Assembly (NCBI RefSeq): GCF_013401435.1
Contig: NZ_JACBGN010000030.1
Location: forward strand, 1 to 42,846
Source: Streptomyces sp. BR123
GTDB lineage: Bacteria > Actinomycetota > Actinomycetes > Streptomycetales > Streptomycetaceae
Length of the DNA stretch: 42,846 nucleotides
Reading direction: 5' to 3'
Position 1 is the stretch's first letter, and every line of letters starts with the position of its first letter. Shown here piece after piece: positions 32,981 through 40,764 of the stretch. Position numbers and translations under genes: made by a program. The notes beneath the pieces were generated by a model, which saw only the letters and a list, made by a program, of their open reading frames with translations, was not told the origin of the DNA and searched no databases.

Positions 32981-34122
32981 ATCCCGTCATCACCCCGGCC
33001 GCCTGCGCGGACATCGCCGAACTGCGCCAGCTCTACTACGCCGTCTACGGACCCCACTACCCCGTCGCCCTCGGCACCGACCCCGCCGAGATGGCCCGGC
33101 TCATCGCCGACCCGCACTCCCTGTGGCTCGTCGGCCGCTGTCCCGGCACCGGGGCGCTGACCGCCTCGGCCGCCATCCACGGCGAGGCCGGCAGCCGCAT
33201 CGGCCGCCTGGAGGGCATCGCCGTGCATCCCGAGCACCGCTCCGGCGGTCTGGCCGCCGCGCTGACCGAGGCGCTGTGCGCCGGGATGCTGGACTCCGGG
33301 CGGCTGGACTCCGTGTACGCCACCGTCCGCACGGTCAGCGCCGGCCCGCAGCGCGTCGTCGCCCGCAACGGCTTCCGCCCGCTGGGCATCCTGCCCAACG
33401 CGGTGGATCTCAGCAGCCGCGAAAGCCTCGCTCTCTACGCGCGTCACTCGGCGGGGGTGCTCGACCGCCGGATACCCGTCGCCGAAGTGCCCGCCCCGCT
33501 GCTGCCGTTGCTGCGGACCGCCGAGACCGTCCTGGGCATCGGCTACCCGGGGGTCCGGGCGGCCGCGGCCCCGGCCACCCGGGCGCCGGCGGCGGAGGCC
33601 GCCACCCGGCTGGAGGTCATCGAGGCTCCGGCGTTCGTCCGGCGCCGGTTCCGCGACCACTTCCCCGGCGCCGAGGGCTGGTTCTACCCGCTGCACACGC
33701 CGAACGTGCTGCTCACCCCCGAGGACGGCCGGTTCGAGGTCTACGCCTACCTCAACCGCGCCGGGGGCTACTGCTCCCTGCTGACCGCCCACCCCGACCC
33801 GGCCGCGGCGGCCGCCCACCTCGAACCCGTCACCCGGGCCCTGGCCCGCGCGGGCGCCGGATACGTCGAGGCCCTTGTGCCGCTCGCGCACCAGGAGGCC
33901 CTCGCGGCCTTCCTGGCCCAGGGGTTCGTCGCCGGCGCCCTCTACCCGGCGATGCGCGCGGACGGCCACGGCTTCCACGACTACGTCGTGCTGTCCCGCT
34001 CCACCGAGCGGATCGACTTCCGCGGAGTCGCCGTCGAACCGCCCCTCCAGCCCTACCTGGACTGCTACGTGTCGGCCTGGGCGTCGACCCATCTGCCCAC
34101 ATCACCCGAGGTTGCCCCGTGA
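32977..34122 (+). CDS. Double-GNAT-domain acyltransferase-like protein
   Basis: A 381-residue protein. The N-terminal half is a GNAT domain: 'RIGRLEGIAVHPEHRSGGLAAALTEAL' is motif A with the acetyl-CoA pyrophosphate loop, and 'VSAGPQRVVARNGFRPLGILP' is motif B. The C-terminal half, from about residue 200, is a second GNAT-like unit ('FEVYAYLNRAGGYCSLLTAHPDPAAAAAHL', 'EALAAFLAQGFVAGALYPAM') lacking a clear acyl-CoA loop and probably degenerate. The GTG start overlaps the MFS stop. In the LuxC/LuxE context it could acylate the amino group of a substrate or the released aldehyde/amine product. That is inference. Confidence 0.76.
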   Translation: MNPVITPAACADIAELRQLYYAVYGPHYPVALGTDPAEMARLIADPHSLWLVGRCPGTGALTASAAIHGEAGSRIGRLEGIAVHPEHRSGGLAAALTEALCAGMLDSGRLDSVYATVRTVSAGPQRVVARNGFRPLGILPNAVDLSSRESLALYARHSAGVLDRRIPVAEVPAPLLPLLRTAETVLGIGYPGVRAAAAPATRAPAAEAATRLEVIEAPAFVRRRFRDHFPGAEGWFYPLHTPNVLLTPEDGRFEVYAYLNRAGGYCSLLTAHPDPAAAAAHLEPVTRALARAGAGYVEALVPLAHQEALAAFLAQGFVAGALYPAMRADGHGFHDYVVLSRSTERIDFRGVAVEPPLQPYLDCYVSAWASTHLPTSPEVAP

Positions 34123-35288
34123 ACCCCCATCTCGCCCCGGTCGGCGTGCCCGACCCCGCCCTCCTGCCGCACGTGCAGCAACTGTGCGACCTGACCGACC
34201 CGTACGCGTACGGGCCCGCCGAGGACGAGCTGTTCGCCGCCGCCATGGCGGAGATCAACGCCTGGCACACCGAACGGTCCCCGTTCTTCCGCTCGTTGTA
34301 CGCGTCCACACCCGCGGCGGAGGGCGACGAGCCGTACCGGACACCGCTGGTCCACGCGAACTTCTTCAAGCGGCACGAGGTGCTGTCCATCCCGCGCGAG
34401 GACGTCGAGCTGCACCTGACCTCCTCCGGCACCACCGGCCAGAAGTCGCAGATGTTCTTCGACCACTGGACGATCCGCTCCGCCCAGCGCATGGTCGCCC
34501 GCATCTTCGAACGCAACGGCTGGATCACCCCCGAGCAGGAGGTCAACTACCTGCTCTACAGCTACGAGCCGGCCCCCTCCCTGAACCTCGGCACCGCCTT
34601 CACCGACAACTACCTCTGCGACTTCGCCCCGGCGCGCAGCGTCGAGTACGCCCTGCGCAACACGGGCGGCGGCGCGGGCGGTGACCACGAGTTCGACCCC
34701 TTCGGCTGCATCGCCGCGCTGCGCCGCTTCGAGCAGGACGACGCACCGGTCCGCATCCTCGGCTTCCCCGCCTTCCTGTGGTTCACCCTGGAGCGGATGC
34801 GGGCCATGGGCATGCCGCCGCTGCGGCTGCCCGAGGGCTCCCTCGTCGTCCTCGGCGGCGGCTGGAAGGGACACGCCGACCGGCAGATCGGCAAGGAGGA
34901 GCTGTACGCCCGGGTCACCGAGCAGCTCGGCATACCCGGCGAGCGGATCCGGGACACCTTCGGCTCGGTCGAGCACTGCATCCCGTACATCGAGTGCGAG
35001 CGGCACCGGCTGCACGCGCCCGTCTGGTCGCGGGTGACGATCCGCTCCACGCGCACCCTGGAGCCGCTGCCGTACGGGGAGCGGGGCTACCTGCACCTGG
35101 TGTCGCCGTACATCACGTCCGTGCCCGCGCAGAGCGTGGTCATGGGCGACCTGGCCTCCCTCCGGCCGGGGGACGCCTGCGGGTGCGGGCTTCGGACCCC
35201 CTGGTTCACCGTCCACGGCCGGGCCGGGGTGAGCCGCAACCGGAGCTGTGCGGTGGCCGCCGCGGAACTGATGAAGGGAATGGCGTGA
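34119..35288 (+). CDS. LuxE-type acyl-protein synthetase
   Basis: A 389-residue adenylate-forming enzyme of the LuxE (acyl-protein synthetase) family, about the usual length (370-390). It activates a fatty or other carboxylic acid with ATP and holds the acyl group on a cysteine. The ATP loop is 'HLTSSGTTGQKSQMF' (residues 99-113). 'FGSVEHCIPYIECERHRLHAPVW' (281-303) and 'GDACGCGLRTPWFTVHGRAG' (351-370) are family signatures. Cys377, 12 residues from the end, occupies the place of the acyl-accepting Cys of luminous-bacteria LuxE. The GTG overlaps the double-GNAT gene and the next gene overlaps this stop. LuxC partner lies downstream. Confidence 0.86.
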   Translation: MNPHLAPVGVPDPALLPHVQQLCDLTDPYAYGPAEDELFAAAMAEINAWHTERSPFFRSLYASTPAAEGDEPYRTPLVHANFFKRHEVLSIPREDVELHLTSSGTTGQKSQMFFDHWTIRSAQRMVARIFERNGWITPEQEVNYLLYSYEPAPSLNLGTAFTDNYLCDFAPARSVEYALRNTGGGAGGDHEFDPFGCIAALRRFEQDDAPVRILGFPAFLWFTLERMRAMGMPPLRLPEGSLVVLGGGWKGHADRQIGKEELYARVTEQLGIPGERIRDTFGSVEHCIPYIECERHRLHAPVWSRVTIRSTRTLEPLPYGERGYLHLVSPYITSVPAQSVVMGDLASLRPGDACGCGLRTPWFTVHGRAGVSRNRSCAVAAAELMKGMA

Positions 35289-37900
35289 CCGTGACCACGA
35301 CCACCGGCGAGAACATGAGCCTGAACGAGACCATGACCGTGCCCGTGCCCATGACCGCGTACGAGAACGGCGGCGGGCCGACCGCCGCCGCACCGCACTT
35401 CTGGCAGGGCGCCTTCATCGGCGACGAGGAGGCGGGGCGCCGCCTCGCCGGGCTTCCGGCCGCGGTCGGGGCCGCGCTCGCCACCGTGCTGGAGACGGGG
35501 ACCGTCCTGGCCGCCTGCGACGCCCTGGCCTCGGCCCTCCTCGACCCGGAGCACCCCGTGCACGCCCGGCTGGCCGGGCACCTGCCCGAGGACGAGGACC
35601 CGACGGCGCTGCTGGCCGAACTCGGCCGCCACCTCGGCCGCCGGGAGCTGACGCGCAAGCTGCGCCGGGAGCTGGGCAGCGCCGCGCCCGGCAGGCTGAA
35701 CCGGCCCGATGCGCGCGAGGCGGTGTACGAGGCGTGGGCGCCGGTCGGCATGGTCGCGCACATCGCCCCGGGCAACGCGGCCACCGTCGCCCCGCTGAGC
35801 ATCGTGGAGGGCCTGCTCGCCGGGAACGTGAACGTCCTCAAGACCAGCAGCGCCGACACCCTCTTCGCCCAGGCCCTGATGGCCGAGCTGGCCGCCCTCG
35901 ACCCCAGCGGGGCACTGGCGGCGCGGATCGTCGTCCTGCGCTTCGGGTCCTCCCGGCAGGAGTGGCTGCGCCTGATGTGCGCGCCCGCGGACGCCGTCGC
36001 CGTCTGGGGCGGGGAAGCCGCCGTCGAGGGGGTGGCCGCCCATGTGCCGCCCGGCTGCCGGCTGGTGGAGTGGGGGCACCGGATCTCCTTCGCCTACCTG
36101 ACCGCCGACGCCTGGTCGGAGCCGGGCACGCTCGACGCCCTCGCCGAGGACGTGTGCCGACACGAGCAGCAGGCCTGCTCCAGCCCGCAGGTGGTCTACC
36201 TGGACACCGACGACGAGGCCGAGGTCTTCGCGTTCGCCGAGCACTTCGCCGGCGTCCTCGCGGCCCGGTCCGCGGCGAGCCCGCCGCCCGGCGCCGCGGA
36301 CGCGGACCGGGAGCCGGCCGAGGAGGCGGAGCTGACCACCACGGAGCTGGTGGCCAGGCTGGAGGAACACCTCGGCCTGACCCGGGTGTTCGCCGCGGCC
36401 GACGGTTCGTGGCGGGTCATGGCGGACACCCGGTCCCCGCTGACGGCGTCCCCGCTGCACCGCAGCGTGTGGGTCAAGCCGCTGCCGCGCGAGCGGATGA
36501 TCGCGACCCTGCGTCCGATGCGCCGCTACCTGCAGACCGCGGGCATCGCCGGCACCCGGACCGACACGGCGGAGCTGGCGCGCACCGCGCTGGCGGCCGG
36601 CGTCACCCGGGTCACGCCCGTCGGCGCGATGCTGGAGAGCTACGCGGGCGAGCCGCACGACGGGGTGTACGCGCTGCAGCGCTACAGCCGGCGTGTCGCG
36701 GTGCAGGCCGACCCGGCCCGGTTCGCGACCACCGCCTGCCTGGACGACCTGGCCCGGCCCGTCGTCCTGCCGGTACCCGCCGGCCCGCTGCTCGGCAAGG
36801 AGGAGGTGCAGGAGCGCAACGGCCGCGTGGGCCGGGCCGACGCGGAGCTGTACTTCCACAGCGGCGGCAGCACCGGCGCCCCCGCGCTGTCGCTGTTCAG
36901 CTACGACGACTACGACACGCAGATGCAGGCCGCGGCCCGCGGCCTGCTCGCCGCCGGCTACGACCCGGTCGGGGACCGCACCGCCAACCTCTTCTACTGC
37001 GGCGGCATGTACGGCAGCTTCATCAGCTTCTTCTCCATCCTGGAGCGGCTCGGCGGGGTCCAGCTCCCGCTGGCCGCCGGACCCGACCACTGGGCGACCG
37101 CACAGGCGCTGATCGACCGCGGGGCGAACACCCTCTTCGGCATGCCGTCGTACCTGTGGCAGCTGCTGCACGCGGAGGCGGACGCCCTGCGCGCCTACGG
37201 AGGCCTGCGCAAGGTGTTCTACGGCGGCGAGCACTTCACGCCGGAGCAGCAGCGCACGCTGAAGGACGAGTTCGGCATCGAGGTGGTCCGCTCCATCACC
37301 TACGGCAGCACCGACCTGGGCCCGCTGGGCTACCAGTGCACCGAGAGCTCGGGCGGCGTCCACCACCTCCACGCCGACCTGCACACGATGGAGATCCTCG
37401 ACCCGGACGGGGACCGGCCGGTCGCGCCGGGCGAGACGGGCCGGCTGGTGTTCACCACGCACGCCCGGCGCGGCCAGCAGCTGGGCCGGTACGTCATCGG
37501 CGACCTGGGGCGGGCCGTGCCCGGCCGCTGCCCGTGCGGCAGCCACGCACCGCGCTTCGAGCTGCAGGGCCGCACCGGGGACGTGGTGCGGGTGGCGACG
37601 TACTTCCTCAACCACCGCCGCTTCCTGTCCCTGGCGGAGGAGCAGGGCGGCCACCGCGGCGAGCTGCAGATCCTGCTCGGCAACGGGGAGGCGCGGGAGC
37701 GGCTGACGGTGCGCGTGGAGGGCGCAGCCGGGACGGACCCCGAGCGGCTGCGCGAGGTCTTCCTGGCCGGCTATCCGGAGCTCCGCTCGGCGGTGTCGGA
37801 GCGGCTCCTGGACCTGGTGGTCGAGGCGGTCGACGGCGCGTCGCTGGACCGCAGCCCCACCAGCGGCAAGCTCCGCTCCGTGGTGGACACCCGCCGCTAG
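35285..37900 (+). CDS. LuxC acyl reductase fused to PaaK-like adenylating domain
   Basis: An 871-residue two-enzyme fusion. Residues of about 60-480 form a LuxC-family acyl-CoA/acyl-enzyme reductase that would reduce a bound acyl group to an aldehyde with NADPH. 'VGMVAHIAPGNAATVAPLSIVEG' (154-176) is the cofactor-binding part and the catalytic-type Cys298 lies in 'EQQACSSPQ'. Residues of about 490-871 are a PaaK-like ANL domain: 'ELYFHSGGSTGAPALSLFS' (521-539), 'ITYGSTDLG', 'RCPCGSHAPRFELQGRTGD' (748-766) and 'SPTSGKLRSV' with Lys862. There is no phosphopantetheine carrier domain. The GTG overlaps the LuxE gene's stop. The stop codon overlaps that of the convergent MerR gene. Activation, acyl transfer and reduction could occur on one chain, with LuxE as a third partner. 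Confidence 0.86.
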   Translation: MTVTTTTGENMSLNETMTVPVPMTAYENGGGPTAAAPHFWQGAFIGDEEAGRRLAGLPAAVGAALATVLETGTVLAACDALASALLDPEHPVHARLAGHLPEDEDPTALLAELGRHLGRRELTRKLRRELGSAAPGRLNRPDAREAVYEAWAPVGMVAHIAPGNAATVAPLSIVEGLLAGNVNVLKTSSADTLFAQALMAELAALDPSGALAARIVVLRFGSSRQEWLRLMCAPADAVAVWGGEAAVEGVAAHVPPGCRLVEWGHRISFAYLTADAWSEPGTLDALAEDVCRHEQQACSSPQVVYLDTDDEAEVFAFAEHFAGVLAARSAASPPPGAADADREPAEEAELTTTELVARLEEHLGLTRVFAAADGSWRVMADTRSPLTASPLHRSVWVKPLPRERMIATLRPMRRYLQTAGIAGTRTDTAELARTALAAGVTRVTPVGAMLESYAGEPHDGVYALQRYSRRVAVQADPARFATTACLDDLARPVVLPVPAGPLLGKEEVQERNGRVGRADAELYFHSGGSTGAPALSLFSYDDYDTQMQAAARGLLAAGYDPVGDRTANLFYCGGMYGSFISFFSILERLGGVQLPLAAGPDHWATAQALIDRGANTLFGMPSYLWQLLHAEADALRAYGGLRKVFYGGEHFTPEQQRTLKDEFGIEVVRSITYGSTDLGPLGYQCTESSGGVHHLHADLHTMEILDPDGDRPVAPGETGRLVFTTHARRGQQLGRYVIGDLGRAVPGRCPCGSHAPRFELQGRTGDVVRVATYFLNHRRFLSLAEEQGGHRGELQILLGNGEARERLTVRVEGAAGTDPERLREVFLAGYPELRSAVSERLLDLVVEAVDGASLDRSPTSGKLRSVVDTRR

Positions 37901-38556
37901 GCCTCGGGGCCCTCGGTCGTGATGCGGCGGCGGACCTGGTCCTCCTGGGCCAGGCGCCGCAGAAGTTCGAGCACGGGGGCGGAGAGGGCGAAGACGACGA
38001 CCGCCTGCTCCGCCAGCGCCGCCGACTCCCGGAAGGCGGCGGCGCGGCTCAGGTCGAGGCGGGCGATGGAGTCGGCCAGCTCGGCGTAGGGGAGGAGGCC
38101 GTCGGGCCGGTACCCGGCGTCGAGCCGCCGGAGCTGCTTGAGCGCGGCGGCGAGCCCCCGGACGTGCGGGGAGGTGTCGGGGACCTGCCACTCCATGGCC
38201 GCGATCAGCTTCTCGACGTCCTCCCGGGCGGCCGCCTCGGCCTCCGCCTCCTGGCCGGAGTCCCCGGCCGGCGCCTCGGCCACCGGTACGGGCAGGGCGT
38301 AGCTGATCGCGCCGAGGGCGGCGTCGGTGGTGTCGGCGCGGTCGACCGCGGCGAGCACCTCGCGGGTGGCGGCGATGGACAGCCCGCCCAGGGTGGTCAG
38401 CGCCTTGATCAGTCGGAGCCGGTGGACGTGCTCCTCCCCGTACTCGGCCAGGGTGGCGGCCGTGGCCCGTCCGGCGGGCAGGAGCCCCTCCCGGCGGAAG
38501 TACTTGATGCTGGCGACCGGCACGCCTGTGCTGCGGCTGAGCTCCGAGATCCTCAT
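37897..38556 (-). CDS. MerR family transcriptional regulator
   Basis: A 219-residue regulator. The N-terminal winged helix-turn-helix 'MRISELSRSTGVPVASIKYFRREGLLPAGR' is the MerR signature, and 'LRLIKALTTLGGLSIAATREVLAAVD' is the second helical part. Residues of about 100-219 form an Ala/Leu/Glu-rich ligand or dimer domain with no metal-binding Cys cluster, so a drug or small-molecule effector is more likely than a metal. Its promoter has two matching dyads. It is divergent from the DUF3533-like membrane protein gene, which it probably controls, and convergent with the LuxC fusion, sharing the palindromic CTAG in overlapping stop codons. Confidence 0.85.
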   Translation of the reverse strand: MRISELSRSTGVPVASIKYFRREGLLPAGRATAATLAEYGEEHVHRLRLIKALTTLGGLSIAATREVLAAVDRADTTDAALGAISYALPVPVAEAPAGDSGQEAEAEAAAREDVEKLIAAMEWQVPDTSPHVRGLAAALKQLRRLDAGYRPDGLLPYAELADSIARLDLSRAAAFRESAALAEQAVVVFALSAPVLELLRRLAQEDQVRRRITTEGPEA

Positions 38557-38599
38557 GGGCTACCTCGTGGTGGTGCGGTCGGGCTTCCGACGCCGTCGA

Positions 38600-38655
38600 T
38601 TGGACACTCCAAGAAGATACTGCCACTATCTAGCACTGGATACCTTGAATATCCA
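38600..38655. promoter_or_regulatory. Twin MerR-type dyads in divergent promoter
   Basis: Two inverted repeats of the same design, GATAC-N6-TATC, lie between the MerR gene and the membrane-protein gene: AGATA-N7-TATCT at 38615-38631 and TGGATA-N7-TATCCA at 38637-38655, centres 23 bp apart. TTGGAC (38600-38605) with an 18-nt spacer to CACTAT (38624-38629) is a possible rightward promoter. The sites fit autoregulation and control of the neighbour. Confidence 0.5.
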
Positions 38656-38685
38656 ACTACTCCATGTAATCACCCTGGAGCCGCC

Positions 38686-40164
38686 ATGTCTTCGCCCCAG
38701 CCGTCCGCCCCGCCGCCCTCCTCCGCCCCCTCCGAGCGGTCCTCCGTCCTGCGCAGCCCGCGGCTGTGGCTGGGCACGGGCGCGATCCTCGCGGCGGTCT
38801 CGACGCTGTTCGCGCTGCTGTACGTCGGCGGCAACGTCAACCCCAAGGGCAACCTGCGCGACCTGCCCGTCGCGCTGGTCAACAACGACCGGGGCGCCGA
38901 CTCGGGCGGCAAGCGCGTCAACTTCGGCGAGCAGGTCGTCGCGGGGATCCAGAAGTCCCCGGCGGCCAACCGGAGCATCTCCTGGCAGGTGCTCAGCCGC
39001 GAGGAGGCCGACAAGCGGCTCGGCCAGGGCAAGCTCTACGGCGCGCTCGTCGTGCCGGAGGACTTCACCACGTCGGTGTCGGCCCTGACCGCCCCGCCCG
39101 CCCAGGCACAGGGACAGGCCCAGGGCCAAGCCCAGGGGCAGGCGCACGGGCAGACGCAGGCGAAGCCCCAGGCGCCGGGCCAGACCCAGGGCCAGGCTCC
39201 GGCCCAGCCGCAGGGCCAGGGCCAGGCCCAGCCGCAGCCGGTCCGCCCGAAGCTGACGGTGCTGACCAACCAGTCGGCGGGCAGCTTCGGCTCCTCCATG
39301 GCCTCCCAGGCGACGCAGCAGGCCGCCCACGCCGCCTCCGCGCAGCTCGGCAAGGAGCTGCTCTCGCGTGTGTCCGCCCAGGGCGCGGCCGCCGCCCAGC
39401 TTCCCCCGGCCGCCAAGCTGATGCTGGCCGACCCCGCCGCCGTGGAGGTCGCCGACGGCCATCCGGTCGGCGCGCGCAGCGCGATGGGCCTGAGCGCGTT
39501 CTACTACGCCCTGGTCCTGCTGGTGTGCGGCATGCTCGGCGCCAACGTGATCACCTCCCAGGTCGACAACGCGCTCGGCTACCTGCACACCGACTACGGC
39601 CCGATCCGCCGCCGCACCCCGGTCCGGCACACGAGCCGCGTGCGCACCCTGGCCATCAGCACCGTCCTCATGCTGGGCCTCTCGGTCGTCATGGGCTCCC
39701 TCGTCGAGGCCACCACCGTGGGCCTGCTGGACATGGACGCCTCCCACCTGGGCCTGCTGTGGCTGTACTCGGTGGCCACCATCGCGGTCGTCGGCATCAG
39801 CGGCCTCGCCCTGCTGGCCGCCTTCGGCACGCCGGGCATGCTGGTCTCCACCATCGTCTTCATCGCGATGGCCGTCCCGTCGTCCGGTGCGACCGTGCCG
39901 CTGGAGGCGCTGCCCGGGGTCTTCCGTACGCTCGCCGAGTTCGAGCCGCTGCGGCAGCTCACCGGCGGTCTGCGCTCCATCCTCTACTACGGCGCGCAGG
40001 GGGATGCGGGCCTCACCCGGGCCTGGGCCGCTATGGGGATCGCGCTCGCCGCCTCCCTGGTCTTCGGCTTCGGCACCACCCGCCTCTACGACCGCAGGGG
40101 CCTGCACCGCATCCCGCAGCCCGCGCAGTCCCCCGACGCCGCCGCGGCCCCCGCGGCGGCCTGA
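38686..40164 (+). CDS. DUF3533/YhgE-Pip-like membrane protein
   Basis: A 492-residue membrane protein. TM1 is near residues 26-46 ('LGTGAILAAVSTLFALLYVGG'), followed by the family motif 'LPVALVNNDRGADSGGKRVNFG' on the outside. A long Gln/Ala/Pro/Gly-rich segment lies at about 140-185 (DNA 39103-39240). From residue 265 there are five more hydrophobic segments, as in ABC-2 type permeases. This layout belongs to YhgE/Pip and SNG1/DUF3533 proteins, linked to drug or lipid transport. The ATG has TGGAG 7 nt upstream. It is divergent from the MerR gene that probably regulates it. Confidence 0.82.
   Translation: MSSPQPSAPPPSSAPSERSSVLRSPRLWLGTGAILAAVSTLFALLYVGGNVNPKGNLRDLPVALVNNDRGADSGGKRVNFGEQVVAGIQKSPAANRSISWQVLSREEADKRLGQGKLYGALVVPEDFTTSVSALTAPPAQAQGQAQGQAQGQAHGQTQAKPQAPGQTQGQAPAQPQGQGQAQPQPVRPKLTVLTNQSAGSFGSSMASQATQQAAHAASAQLGKELLSRVSAQGAAAAQLPPAAKLMLADPAAVEVADGHPVGARSAMGLSAFYYALVLLVCGMLGANVITSQVDNALGYLHTDYGPIRRRTPVRHTSRVRTLAISTVLMLGLSVVMGSLVEATTVGLLDMDASHLGLLWLYSVATIAVVGISGLALLAAFGTPGMLVSTIVFIAMAVPSSGATVPLEALPGVFRTLAEFEPLRQLTGGLRSILYYGAQGDAGLTRAWAAMGIALAASLVFGFGTTRLYDRRGLHRIPQPAQSPDAAAAPAAA
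39103..39240 (+). repeat. Degenerate in-frame repeat coding Gln/Ala/Gly/Pro linker
   Basis: Imperfect repeats of a CAGGCCCAGGGC-type unit encode runs such as QAQGQAQGQAQGQ within the extracytoplasmic loop of the membrane protein. The likely effect is linker-length variation. Confidence 0.6.
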
Positions 40165-40198
40165 CCGGACGCGCCGACCCGCACCACCGGCTCCCCCT

Positions 40199-40228
40199 CG
40201 GGCCGCGCCCGTTCCCGGGCGCGGCCCG
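40199..40228. terminator. Strong bidirectional terminator
   Basis: A 13-bp perfect stem (CGGGCCGCGCCCG and its complement) with a TTCC loop lies between the convergent genes ending at 40164 and 40243. Confidence 0.72.
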
Positions 40229-40242
40229 ACGCGCGTTCCGGG

Positions 40243-40764
40243 TCAGTCGCGGGGCGTCCAGAGCTCGGCCAGGCGGGCCGCCTTCCACGCCAGGCTCCCC
40301 CAGCTGCCCTTCACGGTCAGCACGGCGACGGCACACGTGGGGAACTTGTCGTTCAGGCCGGCCACGAGCGGTTCCGGCCCATCGCCGCACAGTCCCACCG
40401 CGAGCTCGTGCACGGCCGGGTTGTGACCGACGACGAGCAGGCCGGTCAGCTCCTCGGCCTGCTCCCCCAGTACGCCGAGCAGTTCCTCGGCGTCGGCCTG
40501 GTACAACCGGTCGTCGAAGACGGTGGGCGGGGGATCGGCGAGCGCGGGGAGCATGAGCTGCCACGTCTGCCGGGTCCGCCGGGCCGGCGAACACAGCGCC
40601 AGGCCCACTGCGAACCCGGACTCGGCGAGCCGGCGCCCCATCTTCGGGGCGTCGGTACGTCCCCGGTCCGCGAGTTCGCGTTCGAAGTCCTCGACGTCCG
40701 TGGTCTCTCTGGGCACTGCCTTCGCATGGCGGACCACCACGATCCGGCGCTCGATGTCCGGCAC
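40243..40764 (-). CDS. SixA-like histidine phosphatase
   Basis: A 173-residue small histidine phosphatase. 'RRIVVVRHAKAVPR' carries the catalytic RH at the N terminus, and 'LLVVGHNPAVHEL' carries the second His; 'ALCSPARRTRQTWQLM' contains the conserved Arg of the phosphate pocket. The length matches SixA, which removes phosphate from His in phosphorelay proteins. Other small-molecule phosphatases of this group are possible. The GTG at 40764 has GGAGG 9 nt upstream and fits the family start, although the frame is open far upstream (to 41193) over a stretch without homology. Confidence 0.85.
   Translation of the reverse strand: MPDIERRIVVVRHAKAVPRETTDVEDFERELADRGRTDAPKMGRRLAESGFAVGLALCSPARRTRQTWQLMLPALADPPPTVFDDRLYQADAEELLGVLGEQAEELTGLLVVGHNPAVHELAVGLCGDGPEPLVAGLNDKFPTCAVAVLTVKGSWGSLAWKAARLAELWTPRD

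Noticed and set aside
30231..37900. A bacterial bioluminescence operon
   Set aside because: LuxC and LuxE relatives are present but luxA, luxB and luxD are not, and an adenylating fusion, exporter and GNAT protein take their place.
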